From Chryseobacterium sp. 36-9 (GTDB lineage Bacteria; Bacteroidota; Bacteroidia; Flavobacteriales; Weeksellaceae), in the NCBI GenBank assembly GCA_001898785.1, contig MKVE01000015.1:33589-97588 (forward strand): DNA of 64,000 bases, written 5' to 3'. The position numbers and the translations under genes were made by a program. This document shows, one piece after another, positions 8,046-16,459 of the stretch. The notes beneath the pieces are model-generated. The model saw nothing but the letters and a program-made list of their open reading frames with translations, was not told the DNA's origin and did not search any database. Position 1 is the stretch's first letter; each line of letters starts with the position of its first letter.

Positions 8046-8070
8046 AACCTGCAACACGCACCTTGCACCT
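8046..8070 (-). repeat. Right inverted repeat of the four-helix-bundle cassette
   Basis: Inverted partner of 7574-7605. It begins two bases after the stop codon of the four-helix-bundle gene and ends eight bases before the ATG of the next gene. Confidence 0.65.
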
Positions 8071-8077
8071 AAAAACT

Positions 8078-8470
8078 ATGATTCAAGATAAAGATTTTAC
8101 TTTAAGATTAATTCGACAATTAACACAAGCCTTAGAAAAACTGCTTCTCGGAAAACCTGAAGAAAGTCTGATGCAAAAAGAATTAGATTTCGATTCTTTG
8201 ATGAAAGATATTTTTAAAATTAATTTCAAAGAATTAGCTTCGAAATCAAAAGAAGATATTATCGAAATTGTAAAAGGAAGAGAATCCAAAGACCACGCAG
8301 ATTATTATGAGATGCTGGGCAATATTTTTATGTTTCACTATCGATTAGAAGGAACAAAAGATTTTGCAGACAAAGCCAAAACATTCTATGAATTATATCT
8401 GCAAACCAGCGGGATTTTCGCTTTGCCAATTATCAATAGAATCAACGAGTTGAATTCAATATTAAAATAA
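8078..8470 (+). CDS. Hypothetical helical protein, possibly DUF6483-like
   Basis: A 130-residue predicted soluble helical protein. The start is the ATG at 8078 (MIQDKDFTLRLIRQL); an upstream TTG would add five residues that belong to the neighbouring repeat. The N-terminus FTLRLIRQLTQALEKLLLGK is reminiscent of DUF6483 proteins, and the C-terminal half (AKTFYELYLQTSG and on) looks like a TPR-type helical pair. No catalytic motif or signal peptide is seen. It lies directly after the repeat-bounded four-helix gene. The function is not recognised. Confidence 0.55.
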   Translation: MIQDKDFTLRLIRQLTQALEKLLLGKPEESLMQKELDFDSLMKDIFKINFKELASKSKEDIIEIVKGRESKDHADYYEMLGNIFMFHYRLEGTKDFADKAKTFYELYLQTSGIFALPIINRINELNSILK

Positions 8471-8523
8471 ATTAATTTTGACCATTTTAGTAGGATTAAA
8501 TAAAAAAATTATTCTTTTATTTG

Positions 8524-8531
8524 TATTTTTG
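8524..8531 (+). promoter_or_regulatory. -7 promoter element of the alpha/beta hydrolase gene
   Basis: TATTTTTG matches TAnnTTTG and lies 20 nt before the ATG at 8552. No clear TTG is found at the expected -33 distance. Confidence 0.45.
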
Positions 8532-8551
8532 CGCGTTATCGAGTAAGCATT

Positions 8552-9313
8552 ATGATTTTTAAAACTAAAAAAGACACAAAATATACCTATGTAGAAGCAG
8601 GCGAGGGTCATCCAATGGTGCTTTTGCACGGGTTGATGGGGGGCTTGAGCAACTTCGATAAAATGATTAATTTTTTTTCGGACAAAGGTTATCAGGTCTT
8701 TGTTCCGCAATTGCCTATTTATGATTTGCCAATTCTGAATACCAATTTAACATCAATTTCAAAGTTTGTAGCTAAATTCATTAAGGATGTTATCGGGAAA
8801 CCTGTGACAATTGTCGGGAATTCTATGGGTGGTCATATAGGGCTGATTCTAACAACAACTCGCCCGGAACTGGTGAGAAACCTTGTTTTGACAGGGAGTT
8901 CTGGTTTGTATGAAAGGACTTTTGGAGATAGCTTTCCAAGAAAAAGTGACAAAGATTATATCAAAAAGAAAACCCAGGATGTTTTTTATGATCCGATTGT
9001 TGCAACTGACGAATTGGTAGATGAGGTTTTTGCAGTTGTAAATGACAGAATGAAAGGCATCAAAACCGTAATGTTGGCGAGAAGCGCCATCAAACATAAT
9101 ATGCTGAATGATCTTCCGAAGATCACTTGTCCAACCTGCATCATCTGGGGAAAACAGGATAATGTAACGCCGCCGGAAGTAGCCGAAGATATGCACAAGT
9201 TCATCCCGAATTCTGAGCTGCACTGGATCGACAAATGCGGACACGCAGCAATGATGGAAAAGCCGGATGAGTTCAATGAGATTCTATATGCATGGCTGCA
9301 AAAAGTGATGTAG
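8552..9313 (+). CDS. Alpha/beta fold hydrolase
   Basis: Cytoplasmic 253-residue alpha/beta hydrolase. The oxyanion-region segment VLLHGLMGG is at about 23-31. The catalytic triad is complete: Ser91 in the nucleophile elbow GNSMGG, Asp203 in WGKQDNVTP, and His231 in CGHAAMMEKP. The family includes esterases, lipases and C-C bond hydrolases, and the sequence does not decide the substrate. There is no signal peptide. A long hairpin separates it from engB. Confidence 0.88.
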   Translation: MIFKTKKDTKYTYVEAGEGHPMVLLHGLMGGLSNFDKMINFFSDKGYQVFVPQLPIYDLPILNTNLTSISKFVAKFIKDVIGKPVTIVGNSMGGHIGLILTTTRPELVRNLVLTGSSGLYERTFGDSFPRKSDKDYIKKKTQDVFYDPIVATDELVDEVFAVVNDRMKGIKTVMLARSAIKHNMLNDLPKITCPTCIIWGKQDNVTPPEVAEDMHKFIPNSELHWIDKCGHAAMMEKPDEFNEILYAWLQKVM

Positions 9314-9337
9314 TCAAAAATCAATAAAACTTTTCAG

Positions 9338-9389
9338 ACCATTAAGAATTTGAATTTTTTAATTTTAAATAAATTTGATTCTTAATGGT
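9338..9389 (+). terminator. Hairpin between hydrolase gene and engB
   Basis: ACCATTAAGAAT (9338-9349) is perfectly complementary to ATTCTTAATGGT (9378-9389), followed by TTTT. The 28-nt AT-rich loop is longer than usual for a terminator. Confidence 0.55.
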
Positions 9390-9406
9390 TTTTAAATTAT
9401 AAAAAT

Positions 9407-10030
9407 ATGCAGATCAAAACCGCAGAATTTGTAAAAAGCAGCCAAAAATGGCAGGAATGCCCGGAACCAAAAATCCCGGAATACGCATTTATCGGACGTT
9501 CCAATGTTGGAAAGTCTTCTCTTATCAATGCGATGATGAATCACAAAGATCTTGCTAAAACTTCGCAGACGCCGGGAAAAACACAGCTCATCAATCATTT
9601 TTTAGTGAATGAAAGCTGGTACCTTACGGATTTGCCGGGTTATGGTTACGCCAAAGTTTCCAAAAGTCTGAGGAAGGATTTTGAAAAATTGATTACAAAT
9701 TATATCCTGAACAGAAAAAACCTGGTTAATCTTTTTGTTTTGGTAGATATCCGTCATAATCCACAGAAAATAGATTTGGAATTCATGCAATGGTGCGGAG
9801 AAAGTGGTGTTCCATTTTCTATTGTTTTTACAAAAGCGGATAAACTGAAACCTGGTGCTGCTGAAAAGAATGTGGAGGTTTATAAAAATGAATTGCTGCA
9901 GTCCTGGGAAGAACTACCGGATTTGTATATCACTTCTGCAGAGAAAAAGGAAGGCGGCGACCTGATCCTGAATTATATCCAGAAAACCAATGACTTTTTG
10001 GAAAAAAACAAAGTGAAATTTGATGAATGA
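9407..10030 (+). CDS. engB: Ribosome biogenesis GTPase YihA/YsxC (EngB)
   Basis: Essential GTPase needed for maturation of the large ribosomal subunit. All GTPase motifs are present: G1 GRSNVGKS (30-37), G2 Thr near [10 protein letters not shown]3 DLPGYG (75-80), G4 TKAD (142-145) and G5 SAEK. Length (207) is normal. The next gene starts inside its last codons, an 8-nt overlap, so the two are co-transcribed. Confidence 0.96.
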   Translation: MQIKTAEFVKSSQKWQECPEPKIPEYAFIGRSNVGKSSLINAMMNHKDLAKTSQTPGKTQLINHFLVNESWYLTDLPGYGYAKVSKSLRKDFEKLITNYILNRKNLVNLFVLVDIRHNPQKIDLEFMQWCGESGVPFSIVFTKADKLKPGAAEKNVEVYKNELLQSWEELPDLYITSAEKKEGGDLILNYIQKTNDFLEKNKVKFDE

Positions 10031-10472
10031 TATTGTTTGGAAAATCAAGACTTTTCCGGAGTTTACAGTTGATGAGCTTTATGCGGTGATCAAAGCCAGA
10101 GTTGATGTATTTGTTGTTGAGCAAGATTGCCCATATCCCGATTTGGATGGGTATGATCAAAAAGCGATTCATCTTTGGGCGGAAAAAAAAGGTGAAGTTT
10201 TAGCTTATTGCAGAATCTTCGACAAAGGAATCAAATATCAGGAAACATCAATTGGAAGAGTCATAACAACGGAGAAAGGAAGAGGAACAGGCTTGGGAAA
10301 GCAATTGATACAGTATGCTGTAGAAATTATTGAGAACCGTTTGGGAACATCGAAAATCAGGATCTCTGCGCAGGATTATTTGCTAAGATTTTATTCAGGC
10401 TTTGGATTTTTGGATACAGGGAAAAAATATTTGGAAGATAATATTCCTCATACTGAGATGTTTAGAAAATAA
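10023..10472 (+). CDS. GNAT family N-acetyltransferase, ElaA-like
   Basis: A 149-residue acetyltransferase of the ElaA type within the GNAT fold. Characteristic segments are [17 protein letters not shown] (about residues 29-45), [18 protein letters not shown] (motif A with the acetyl-CoA pyrophosphate loop GRGTGLG, about 80-97) and [17 protein letters not shown]. The ATG at 10023 is chosen over an in-frame TTG at 10020. It overlaps the end of engB by 8 nt. The substrate is unknown. Confidence 0.88.
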   Translation: MNDIVWKIKTFPEFTVDELYAVIKARVDVFVVEQDCPYPDLDGYDQKAIHLWAEKKGEVLAYCRIFDKGIKYQETSIGRVITTEKGRGTGLGKQLIQYAVEIIENRLGTSKIRISAQDYLLRFYSGFGFLDTGKKYLEDNIPHTEMFRK

Positions 10473-10503
10473 AAATAGCCCGGAGATATACTCAGGGCTA
10501 TTT
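10473..10503. terminator. Hairpin after the GNAT gene
   Basis: The arms 10473-10485 (AAATAGCCCGGAG) and 10491-10503 (CTCAGGGCTATTT) form a 13-bp stem with one mismatch and a 5-nt loop. A long T run is lacking, but position and strength fit a terminator. Confidence 0.65.
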
Positions 10504-10582
10504 CTGAAAAATGAATGTATTCTTGATTTGTGTTCTTACGGTTATTAATCCTCGGCAAAAGTAGATACATAAAATCACATTT

Positions 10583-10601
10583 ATTTACGGGAAAACCGTA
10601 A
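10583..10601 (-). terminator. Hairpin after the response regulator gene
   Basis: TTTACGG and CCGTAAA form a short perfect stem around a GAAAA loop, about 20 nt beyond the stop of the minus-strand response regulator gene. Confidence 0.4.
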
Positions 10602-10619
10602 AATTCAAAAAATATTATT

Positions 10620-11285
10620 CTAAATTATTCCAATATTTTTACCGAAAGCGATGAGTTCTTCAGTATTTGCTGCCGCTAAAGATAATTTCATCATATTGAT
10701 TCTTTTTTCTACGCTGCTTAAGCTGTTGGGATAAATATTCTGTTCCTGTAACTTTTTAGGTATGTTTTTTTGTAAAATACCATCCGATAATAATTTAAGC
10801 AGGGTTATGTCAAAGTTGCTAAATTCTAGAGTGTTAGCGCTTTTTATTGGAAACTTCATATTGTGTGATATATAAGAATTTCCATTGTAAACGGTTTCGA
10901 TTGCTTTTTTCAACTCACTAGAATCAGAACGTGCTTTTTTTACATAAGCATTAATATTAAGTTCTTTGAACAACAAATCGATTACGCCAACTCTGTGTTC
11001 GCCCGAGAAAACAATGATATTAAGTTCCGGACAAATATCACGGCAACATTTTATCAGTTCGCGTCCGTTTTTTATCAACTGTGTTCTATGGTCTTCTTCG
11101 AAAGATAAGTCGGTGATTAACAGATTGTAAGGTAATTCATTTTCAAGAGCTTTTTTTATATTAGCCAAAGCGTCATCACAATAATAGACATAATCAACAT
11201 TCGGGATTCTTAATTCCTCCAGCACTCTTTGAACAGAAAAATTACTGCTTTCGTGATCTTCTGCGATCAATATTTTTTTGAACAT
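10620..11285 (-). CDS. Response regulator with degenerate LuxR-type DNA-binding domain
   Basis: A 221-residue two-component response regulator. The receiver domain (about 1-125) has the acidic pair Glu9-Asp10, the phosphoacceptor Asp59 in LLITDLSFEE, and FSGEHR followed by a Lys pair at the end of the domain. The C-terminal part (about 150-215, FSNFDITLLKLLSDGILQK and on) resembles a LuxR/GerE helix-turn-helix with altered residues and a short insertion. It lies 21 nt after the sensor kinase gene and is clearly its partner. Target genes are not apparent. Confidence 0.85.
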   Translation of the reverse strand: MFKKILIAEDHESSNFSVQRVLEELRIPNVDYVYYCDDALANIKKALENELPYNLLITDLSFEEDHRTQLIKNGRELIKCCRDICPELNIIVFSGEHRVGVIDLLFKELNINAYVKKARSDSSELKKAIETVYNGNSYISHNMKFPIKSANTLEFSNFDITLLKLLSDGILQKNIPKKLQEQNIYPNSLSSVEKRINMMKLSLAAANTEELIAFGKNIGII

Positions 11286-11306
11286 ATTTGAAATGTTTTT
11301 TTACAA

Positions 11307-13013
11307 TTAATTATTTTTATTTGGCTCCTGAAGTGGAATATTTTTCCATTCAATAGATACTTTCAGCCCAGTATTGCTGTCTTCAATTTTCATTTTTGCA
11401 CCAATTTCTCCCAATCGGGTCTTCATATTTCTAAAACCATTTTTTTCTACAACATCTTCAGATAATCCGATACCATTATCAGAATAAAAAACCTGGTATG
11501 TATCATTTTCTTTACTGAACCTTAGGACCACCTGAGTCGCACAGCTGTGCTTCTTCATATTCACCAGCAGTTCCCTGATAATCTGGAACAATTCTTCTCG
11601 GAAAGTTGGAACCAGATTTTTCCAAAAATCATAATCATTGCCAACGATAATGATTCTGGTGTCATCATTGTCAAAAGAACTGACCAAGGCTAATATCTTC
11701 TCGTTAAATTCTTGCCTGGATTGATTGTCATAGGACAAATCTCTCGACTTTTCATACATCATCTCCAACTTATTCAGGACTTTTTCTTTAGGCAAATCTT
11801 TTTGATTTTCGATGATTGTCATCACCTCGTAGATTCCGTTGGCAACAACATCGTGTACTCTTTTTGAAAAATCAAGCCGCTGTTCCTGGAGTTTGTTATT
11901 GGCTTCCAGTATCAATCTTTCCCGTCTCTTCTTGATCCAGATATAAGTAATGATGACAATAACAATAAAAATAAAAACCAACAGCCAGATCACCAAATTC
12001 TGAACCCTGACTTTGTATTCATGTTTAGTATGTTCTTTTTGCAGGATTAGATTTTCTGTTTTAGCCTTTTCACTTTCATAGCGGATCAGAGCAAATTGAT
12101 TTTTTGCTTTATTTTGACTGTTTATCAAACTATCCTGGGTTTTGGAGTAGGCATCAAAATATTGCTGAGCCTCTGTTCCATCAGACAATTTAATTAGGTT
12201 TTGCAAAGCTTCCAGTTCATCAACAGGATATTTTAGTTTCTTTGCCAGAATCAACATTTTCTTTGCATAGAATTTTGAAGAGTCCGGTTTTTTATTAAGA
12301 TAATAAGCGGATAAATAAGCATAAGCCGCATCTTTTGTCCAGTCATCATCAATGTTTTGACTTAATTTTTCTGCGGTAATATAATTCTTGACGGGGTTAT
12401 AATTATGATTCCCAAACCATTTCGATCTGGAGTAGTTAAGAAGAAGTTTTGGGTAATATTCGCTTTTTGGACCAACGCTGTCAATCAATTTATCATATAT
12501 AGCAACAGCATGCTCATATTTTTTCTGATTATGAAAAAGGATGGCAATGTTATTTTGCAGCATCATTTTATCAATCGGATCTTTTGCAAAAGGTTTTGCT
12601 TTTTTATAAAATTGTTCAGCATCATTATAGTTTTTCAAATTGCTGGAAGAGATTCCCAGGTTGTTGTAATTTGAAAAAATAAAACCATGATGAGCGGTGT
12701 CTTTTTCTTTAAAGAATTGAGCCGCAATAAGACTCGTTTCTATGCATCCAAAATTATCGCCAACGTTTTCCTGGATAAAAGCCATATTAACATAGCTCTT
12801 CCCGATACCGAAACTATCGTTTCTTTTCAGAAAAAGATCTTTTCCCTTATTCAGATAAAAGAAAGCGCTGTTCATCCTGTCATTATCCATCAGGACAAAA
12901 GCCTTCTCATAGAAAGGGTTAGGAAGTACTTTGGAAGTTGTCTTTTGTTGATTTTCTTTCTCGGAGCAAGCGATCAAAAGCAACAACAGAAAACCAAAAA
13001 TCGATTTTTGCAA
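11307..13013 (-). CDS. Lipid-anchored TPR sensor histidine kinase
   Basis: A 568-residue sensor kinase. The N-terminus MQKSIFGFLLLLLIACSEK is a signal with a lipobox (LIAC, Cys16). Residues about 30-300 are TPR-like repeats that would face the periplasm. A single membrane helix spans about 339-360 after a coiled coil (300-335). The phosphoacceptor is probably His387 in SKRVHDVVANG, a HisKA_3-like DHp helix. The ATPase domain has an N-box with Asn485 (RELLVNMKKHS), DNGIGL (512-517) and GFRNMKTRLGEIGAK. The combined lipid anchor and membrane span is seen in other Bacteroidota TPR kinases. The signal sensed is unknown. Confidence 0.88.
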   Translation of the reverse strand: MQKSIFGFLLLLLIACSEKENQQKTTSKVLPNPFYEKAFVLMDNDRMNSAFFYLNKGKDLFLKRNDSFGIGKSYVNMAFIQENVGDNFGCIETSLIAAQFFKEKDTAHHGFIFSNYNNLGISSSNLKNYNDAEQFYKKAKPFAKDPIDKMMLQNNIAILFHNQKKYEHAVAIYDKLIDSVGPKSEYYPKLLLNYSRSKWFGNHNYNPVKNYITAEKLSQNIDDDWTKDAAYAYLSAYYLNKKPDSSKFYAKKMLILAKKLKYPVDELEALQNLIKLSDGTEAQQYFDAYSKTQDSLINSQNKAKNQFALIRYESEKAKTENLILQKEHTKHEYKVRVQNLVIWLLVFIFIVIVIITYIWIKKRRERLILEANNKLQEQRLDFSKRVHDVVANGIYEVMTIIENQKDLPKEKVLNKLEMMYEKSRDLSYDNQSRQEFNEKILALVSSFDNDDTRIIIVGNDYDFWKNLVPTFREELFQIIRELLVNMKKHSCATQVVLRFSKENDTYQVFYSDNGIGLSEDVVEKNGFRNMKTRLGEIGAKMKIEDSNTGLKVSIEWKNIPLQEPNKNN

Positions 13014-13091
13014 ATTTTACATTTTACCCGAAATTTACTAAAATTCGAAGATTATTGAAATAGATTATGATCAATAATCAATCATATTGCC

Positions 13092-13099
13092 TATTTTTG
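13092..13099 (+). promoter_or_regulatory. -7 promoter element of the SprT-like operon
   Basis: TATTTTTG fits TAnnTTTG, 22 nt before the ATG at 13121. No good TTG is found at standard spacing. Confidence 0.45.
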
Positions 13100-13120
13100 C
13101 TATTCATTTGATTTGTAACA

Positions 13121-13726
13121 ATGTCGATCAGCGTTCTTGAACAATATCTCCCGGAAAATACACTTCCTTTTCTCAAAAAATGGTTTGCGGATTACTTTAT
13201 ACACATAAAGATTACGAAAAACAGAAATAGTAAACTTGGAGATTACCGAAAACTTCCGGACAAATCCCATCAGATCACAGTCAATTCAACATTAGATAAG
13301 CAGCTGTTCTTTTTTGTATTGACCCATGAGCTGGCTCATCTTATTGCGTTTGAGAAATTTAATAACAGAATCAGTGCTCACGGTAAGGAATGGAAAGACA
13401 CGTTTAGGGAAATGTTACTGGAAAGTATTGACATCTACACAGACGATTTGAAACCTATTATCAGGAGATTTTCAAGCAATCCGAAAGCGAACTTTATGGC
13501 AAGCCCGGAACTGGTCAGATACTTTCACATTGAAAATCCGGAAGATCAGTTTGTTTTTGTTGAAGATTTGTCAGTTAAAGATAATTTTCATTATAAAGGA
13601 GATCAGTACGAAATCCTTGAAAAAAAGAAAAAGTTATATCTTTGCATCAATTTGAACAACTCAAAAAAGTACCTTTTCCGCCCATTGGCGAAAGTTGAAA
13701 AACTAACACGAGATGAAGAACAATAA
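13121..13726 (+). CDS. SprT-like zinc metalloprotease domain protein
   Basis: A 201-residue protein with the zinc motif HELAH (His69, Glu70, His73) in LTHELAHLIAF and a further His in NRISAHGKEWKDTF. This is the SprT-like pattern. The family is linked to protein or DNA-protein crosslink processing in other organisms, but the role of this short bacterial form is unknown. The C-terminal part (LFRPLAKVEKL) may be a small zinc-less binding domain. Its last codons overlap the start of the next gene by 14 nt. Confidence 0.82.
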   Translation: MSISVLEQYLPENTLPFLKKWFADYFIHIKITKNRNSKLGDYRKLPDKSHQITVNSTLDKQLFFFVLTHELAHLIAFEKFNNRISAHGKEWKDTFREMLLESIDIYTDDLKPIIRRFSSNPKANFMASPELVRYFHIENPEDQFVFVEDLSVKDNFHYKGDQYEILEKKKKLYLCINLNNSKKYLFRPLAKVEKLTRDEEQ

Positions 13727-14792
13727 TTATTGCGTTATAATGGCTGGAGGAATCGGAAGCCGCTTTTGGCCGATGAGCACCCAAAAATTTCCAAAGCAAT
13801 TTCACGATATACTAGGAACGGGAAGAACAATGATTCAGCAGACATTTGACAGAATCAGTCAAATTATTCCTAAGAAAAATATTTATGTTATTACGAATCA
13901 GGAATATGTAGAATTAACACAACAACAATTGCCTGATGTCCCTGTTAATAATATTGTTGGAGAGCCGGCTATGAAGAACACTTCGGCTTGTAATCTTTAT
14001 ATGGCAAAGAAAATAGAAGATGTCAATCCTGATGCCAATATTATTGTAATGCCTGCCGATCATTTGATTCTGAAAGAAAAGACATTTCTAGATAAAGTAG
14101 AACTAGCCTTTGATTTAGCGACTAAAAATAATTATCTGATTACATTGGGAATTACCCCTACAAGACCAGACACGGGTTATGGGTATATACAATTCATTCA
14201 GGAGAAAAATGAAAACTTTTCCAAAGTAAAAACATTTACGGAAAAGCCGGATCTGGAGATTGCCAAAAGCTTTATAGAATCCGGGGACTTTCTTTGGAAC
14301 GCAGGAATCTTTATCTGGAGTGCAAAAAGTATTTTGGCTGCTTTTAAAAAGTATTTGCCAGAGATGACCAATCAGTTTAATACTTGTGAATATAATTGTG
14401 AAGCGGAGAAAGAATGTATAGATCTGATCTACCCAACTATAAGTAAAATCTCCATTGATAATGGTATTTTGGAGAAAGCTAATAATGTTTATGTCATTCC
14501 TGCCAATCTTGGCTGGAGTGATCTCGGCACTTGGACGTCTGTTTATACCAATGCAGATAAAAATGATGATAATAATGCCATAAGCTCTAAAAATGTGTTG
14601 ACATACAACTCAAAAGGGAATGTTATCAGAATCAAAAACCAGAATAAGGCCGCGGTTATAGATGGCCTGAAGAATTACATTATTGTTGATACGGAAAAGG
14701 CTCTTTTGATTTGTCCTAGAGATAATGATCAGTTAATAAAAGATTATGTTCTGGATCTTAAAAACCTCAAAAAGGGAGAAAGATTTATGTAA
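13713..14792 (+). CDS. manC: Mannose-1-phosphate guanylyltransferase
   Basis: Makes GDP-mannose from mannose-1-phosphate and GTP, feeding polysaccharide or glycoprotein synthesis. The nucleotidyltransferase signature is MAGGIGSRFWPMSTQKFPKQF near the N-terminus (about residues 10-30), with further family segments VMPADHLI, TPTRPDTGYGYI, TFTEKPDL, FLWNAGIFIW and LGWSDLGTW. At 359 residues it contains the transferase and left-handed helix parts but no C-terminal phosphomannose isomerase domain, unlike the long bifunctional forms. It overlaps the SprT-like gene, so both are expressed together. The gene symbol is by similarity. Confidence 0.93.
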   Translation: MKNNNYCVIMAGGIGSRFWPMSTQKFPKQFHDILGTGRTMIQQTFDRISQIIPKKNIYVITNQEYVELTQQQLPDVPVNNIVGEPAMKNTSACNLYMAKKIEDVNPDANIIVMPADHLILKEKTFLDKVELAFDLATKNNYLITLGITPTRPDTGYGYIQFIQEKNENFSKVKTFTEKPDLEIAKSFIESGDFLWNAGIFIWSAKSILAAFKKYLPEMTNQFNTCEYNCEAEKECIDLIYPTISKISIDNGILEKANNVYVIPANLGWSDLGTWTSVYTNADKNDDNNAISSKNVLTYNSKGNVIRIKNQNKAAVIDGLKNYIIVDTEKALLICPRDNDQLIKDYVLDLKNLKKGERFM

Positions 14793-14818
14793 CGGATAAT
14801 AAACTTTAAAATAAAATT

Positions 14819-14853
14819 AACTCTTTGGTTTTTCCGGAGAGTTTTTTATTTTT
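14819..14853 (+). terminator. Terminator after manC
   Basis: A 10-bp stem (14819-14828 with 14834-14843, including two G-T pairs) with a TTTTT loop is followed by a TTTTATTTTT tract. It is a clear intrinsic terminator. Confidence 0.85.
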
Positions 14854-14879
14854 AAGGCTCAATAAAAACACAAATACAA

Positions 14880-16412
14880 ATGCTTGTTAAAGTCTCAGGA
14901 GCTGCCATTCATGGCGTTTCAGCACAAATTATTACCATTGAAGTTAATGTAGATCAAGGCGTTGGGTATCATCTGGTTGGCCTGCCGGATAATGCCATTA
15001 AGGAAAGCAGCTATAGGATATCTGCAGCACTTAAGAATTCCGGATTCAAAATTCCGGGTAAGAAAATTACAATCAATATGGCTCCGGCGGATCTGAGGAA
15101 AGAAGGTTCTGCTTATGATATGAGTATTGCTTTGGGGATTTTGGCAGCGTCAGATTTGATCAAAGCGGAAAATTTAGGAGATTATATTATCATGGGAGAA
15201 TTGTCTCTCGATGGTGGACTACAGCCAATAAAAGGCGTTTTACCTATTGCGATCAAGGCGCGAGAAGTAGGTTTTAAAGGGATAATTCTGCCAAAACAAA
15301 ATGCAAGAGAAGCGGCTATTGTTAACAATCTTGAAGTTTATGGTGTAGAAAACATCAAACAGGTTATTGATTTTTTTAACGAAGATTTGCCTTTAGAAAA
15401 ATTTGAAATCGACACCAGAAAAGAATTTCAGGATAAAATTGATCATTTTCCTTTCGATTTTGATGAAGTGAAAGGTCAGGAAGCGGCCAAGCGGGCAATG
15501 GAAGTGGCAGCTGCGGGTGGACACAATATTATTCTGATAGGTTCTCCCGGCAGTGGAAAAACAATGATCGCCAAACGTCTCCCGAGTATTCTTCCGCCTT
15601 TAAGCCTTAAAGAGGCTTTGGAAACAACAAAAATACATTCGGTTGCCGGGAAAATGGGAGCAGAAACATCATTGATGACCATCAGGCCTTTTAGATCACC
15701 ACACCACACAATTTCTGATGTAGCTTTGGTAGGCGGCGGTAGCTATCCTCAACCTGGTGAAATTTCTTTAGCTCATAATGGCGTTTTGTTTTTAGATGAA
15801 ATGCCAGAATTCAAAGGAACAGTATTAGAAGTGATGAGACAACCACTGGAAGATCGTGTTGTAACAATTTCCAGAGCAAAGTTTACCATCGAATATCCTG
15901 CAAGTTTTATGCTGGTTGCAAGTATGAATCCAAGTCCTAGTGGCTATTTTCCGGATGATCCCAATAATACATCTTCTGCCTTTGAGATGCAGAGATATAT
16001 GAACAAGTTGTCAGGGCCGCTTTTGGATAGAATTGATATTCATATCGAAGTTTCTAAAGTAGAATATGAACAGTTGGCCGAAAAACGAAAAGGAGAAAGC
16101 AGCGTCAAGATCCGTAAAAGAGTAGTGAATGCGAGGAATATACAAACCAAAAGATACGACAGTCTTGACATTAGTTACAATGCTCAAATGGGACCAAAGG
16201 AAATTGAAAAATATTGTGAGCTGGACGAATATTCGCAATTATTGATCAAAGCGGCAATGCTTAAACTTAATCTCTCCGCAAGAGCCTACGACAGGATTCT
16301 AAAAGTGGCAAGAACAATTGCAGATCTTGAAAATTCTGAGAATATTCAAGGTGATCATATTTCTGAAGCGATACAGTACAGAAGCTTGGATCGGGATTTT
16401 TGGAATGCTTAA
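14880..16412 (+). CDS. YifB/ComM family Mg-chelatase-like AAA+ ATPase
   Basis: A 510-residue AAA+ ATPase. Residues 1-160 form the ChlI-type N-terminal domain (VGLPDNAIKESSYRI, MAPADLRKEGSAYDM), residues about 195-400 the ATPase core with Walker A GSPGSGKT (221-228), FRSPHHTISD and LFLDEMPEF (Walker B), and the last 100 residues a Mg_chelatase_C region (NLSARAYDRILKVARTIADLE). In Vibrio and Haemophilus the homologue ComM is a branch-migration helicase that helps integrate DNA during natural transformation. The same role here is plausible but inferred. A terminator precedes it, so it is a separate transcription unit. Confidence 0.93.
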   Translation: MLVKVSGAAIHGVSAQIITIEVNVDQGVGYHLVGLPDNAIKESSYRISAALKNSGFKIPGKKITINMAPADLRKEGSAYDMSIALGILAASDLIKAENLGDYIIMGELSLDGGLQPIKGVLPIAIKAREVGFKGIILPKQNAREAAIVNNLEVYGVENIKQVIDFFNEDLPLEKFEIDTRKEFQDKIDHFPFDFDEVKGQEAAKRAMEVAAAGGHNIILIGSPGSGKTMIAKRLPSILPPLSLKEALETTKIHSVAGKMGAETSLMTIRPFRSPHHTISDVALVGGGSYPQPGEISLAHNGVLFLDEMPEFKGTVLEVMRQPLEDRVVTISRAKFTIEYPASFMLVASMNPSPSGYFPDDPNNTSSAFEMQRYMNKLSGPLLDRIDIHIEVSKVEYEQLAEKRKGESSVKIRKRVVNARNIQTKRYDSLDISYNAQMGPKEIEKYCELDEYSQLLIKAAMLKLNLSARAYDRILKVARTIADLENSENIQGDHISEAIQYRSLDRDFWNA

Positions 16413-16459
16413 AAATTATCTTTGCTGAAATTATTTTTGGATTTATTGTTATTAATGTG

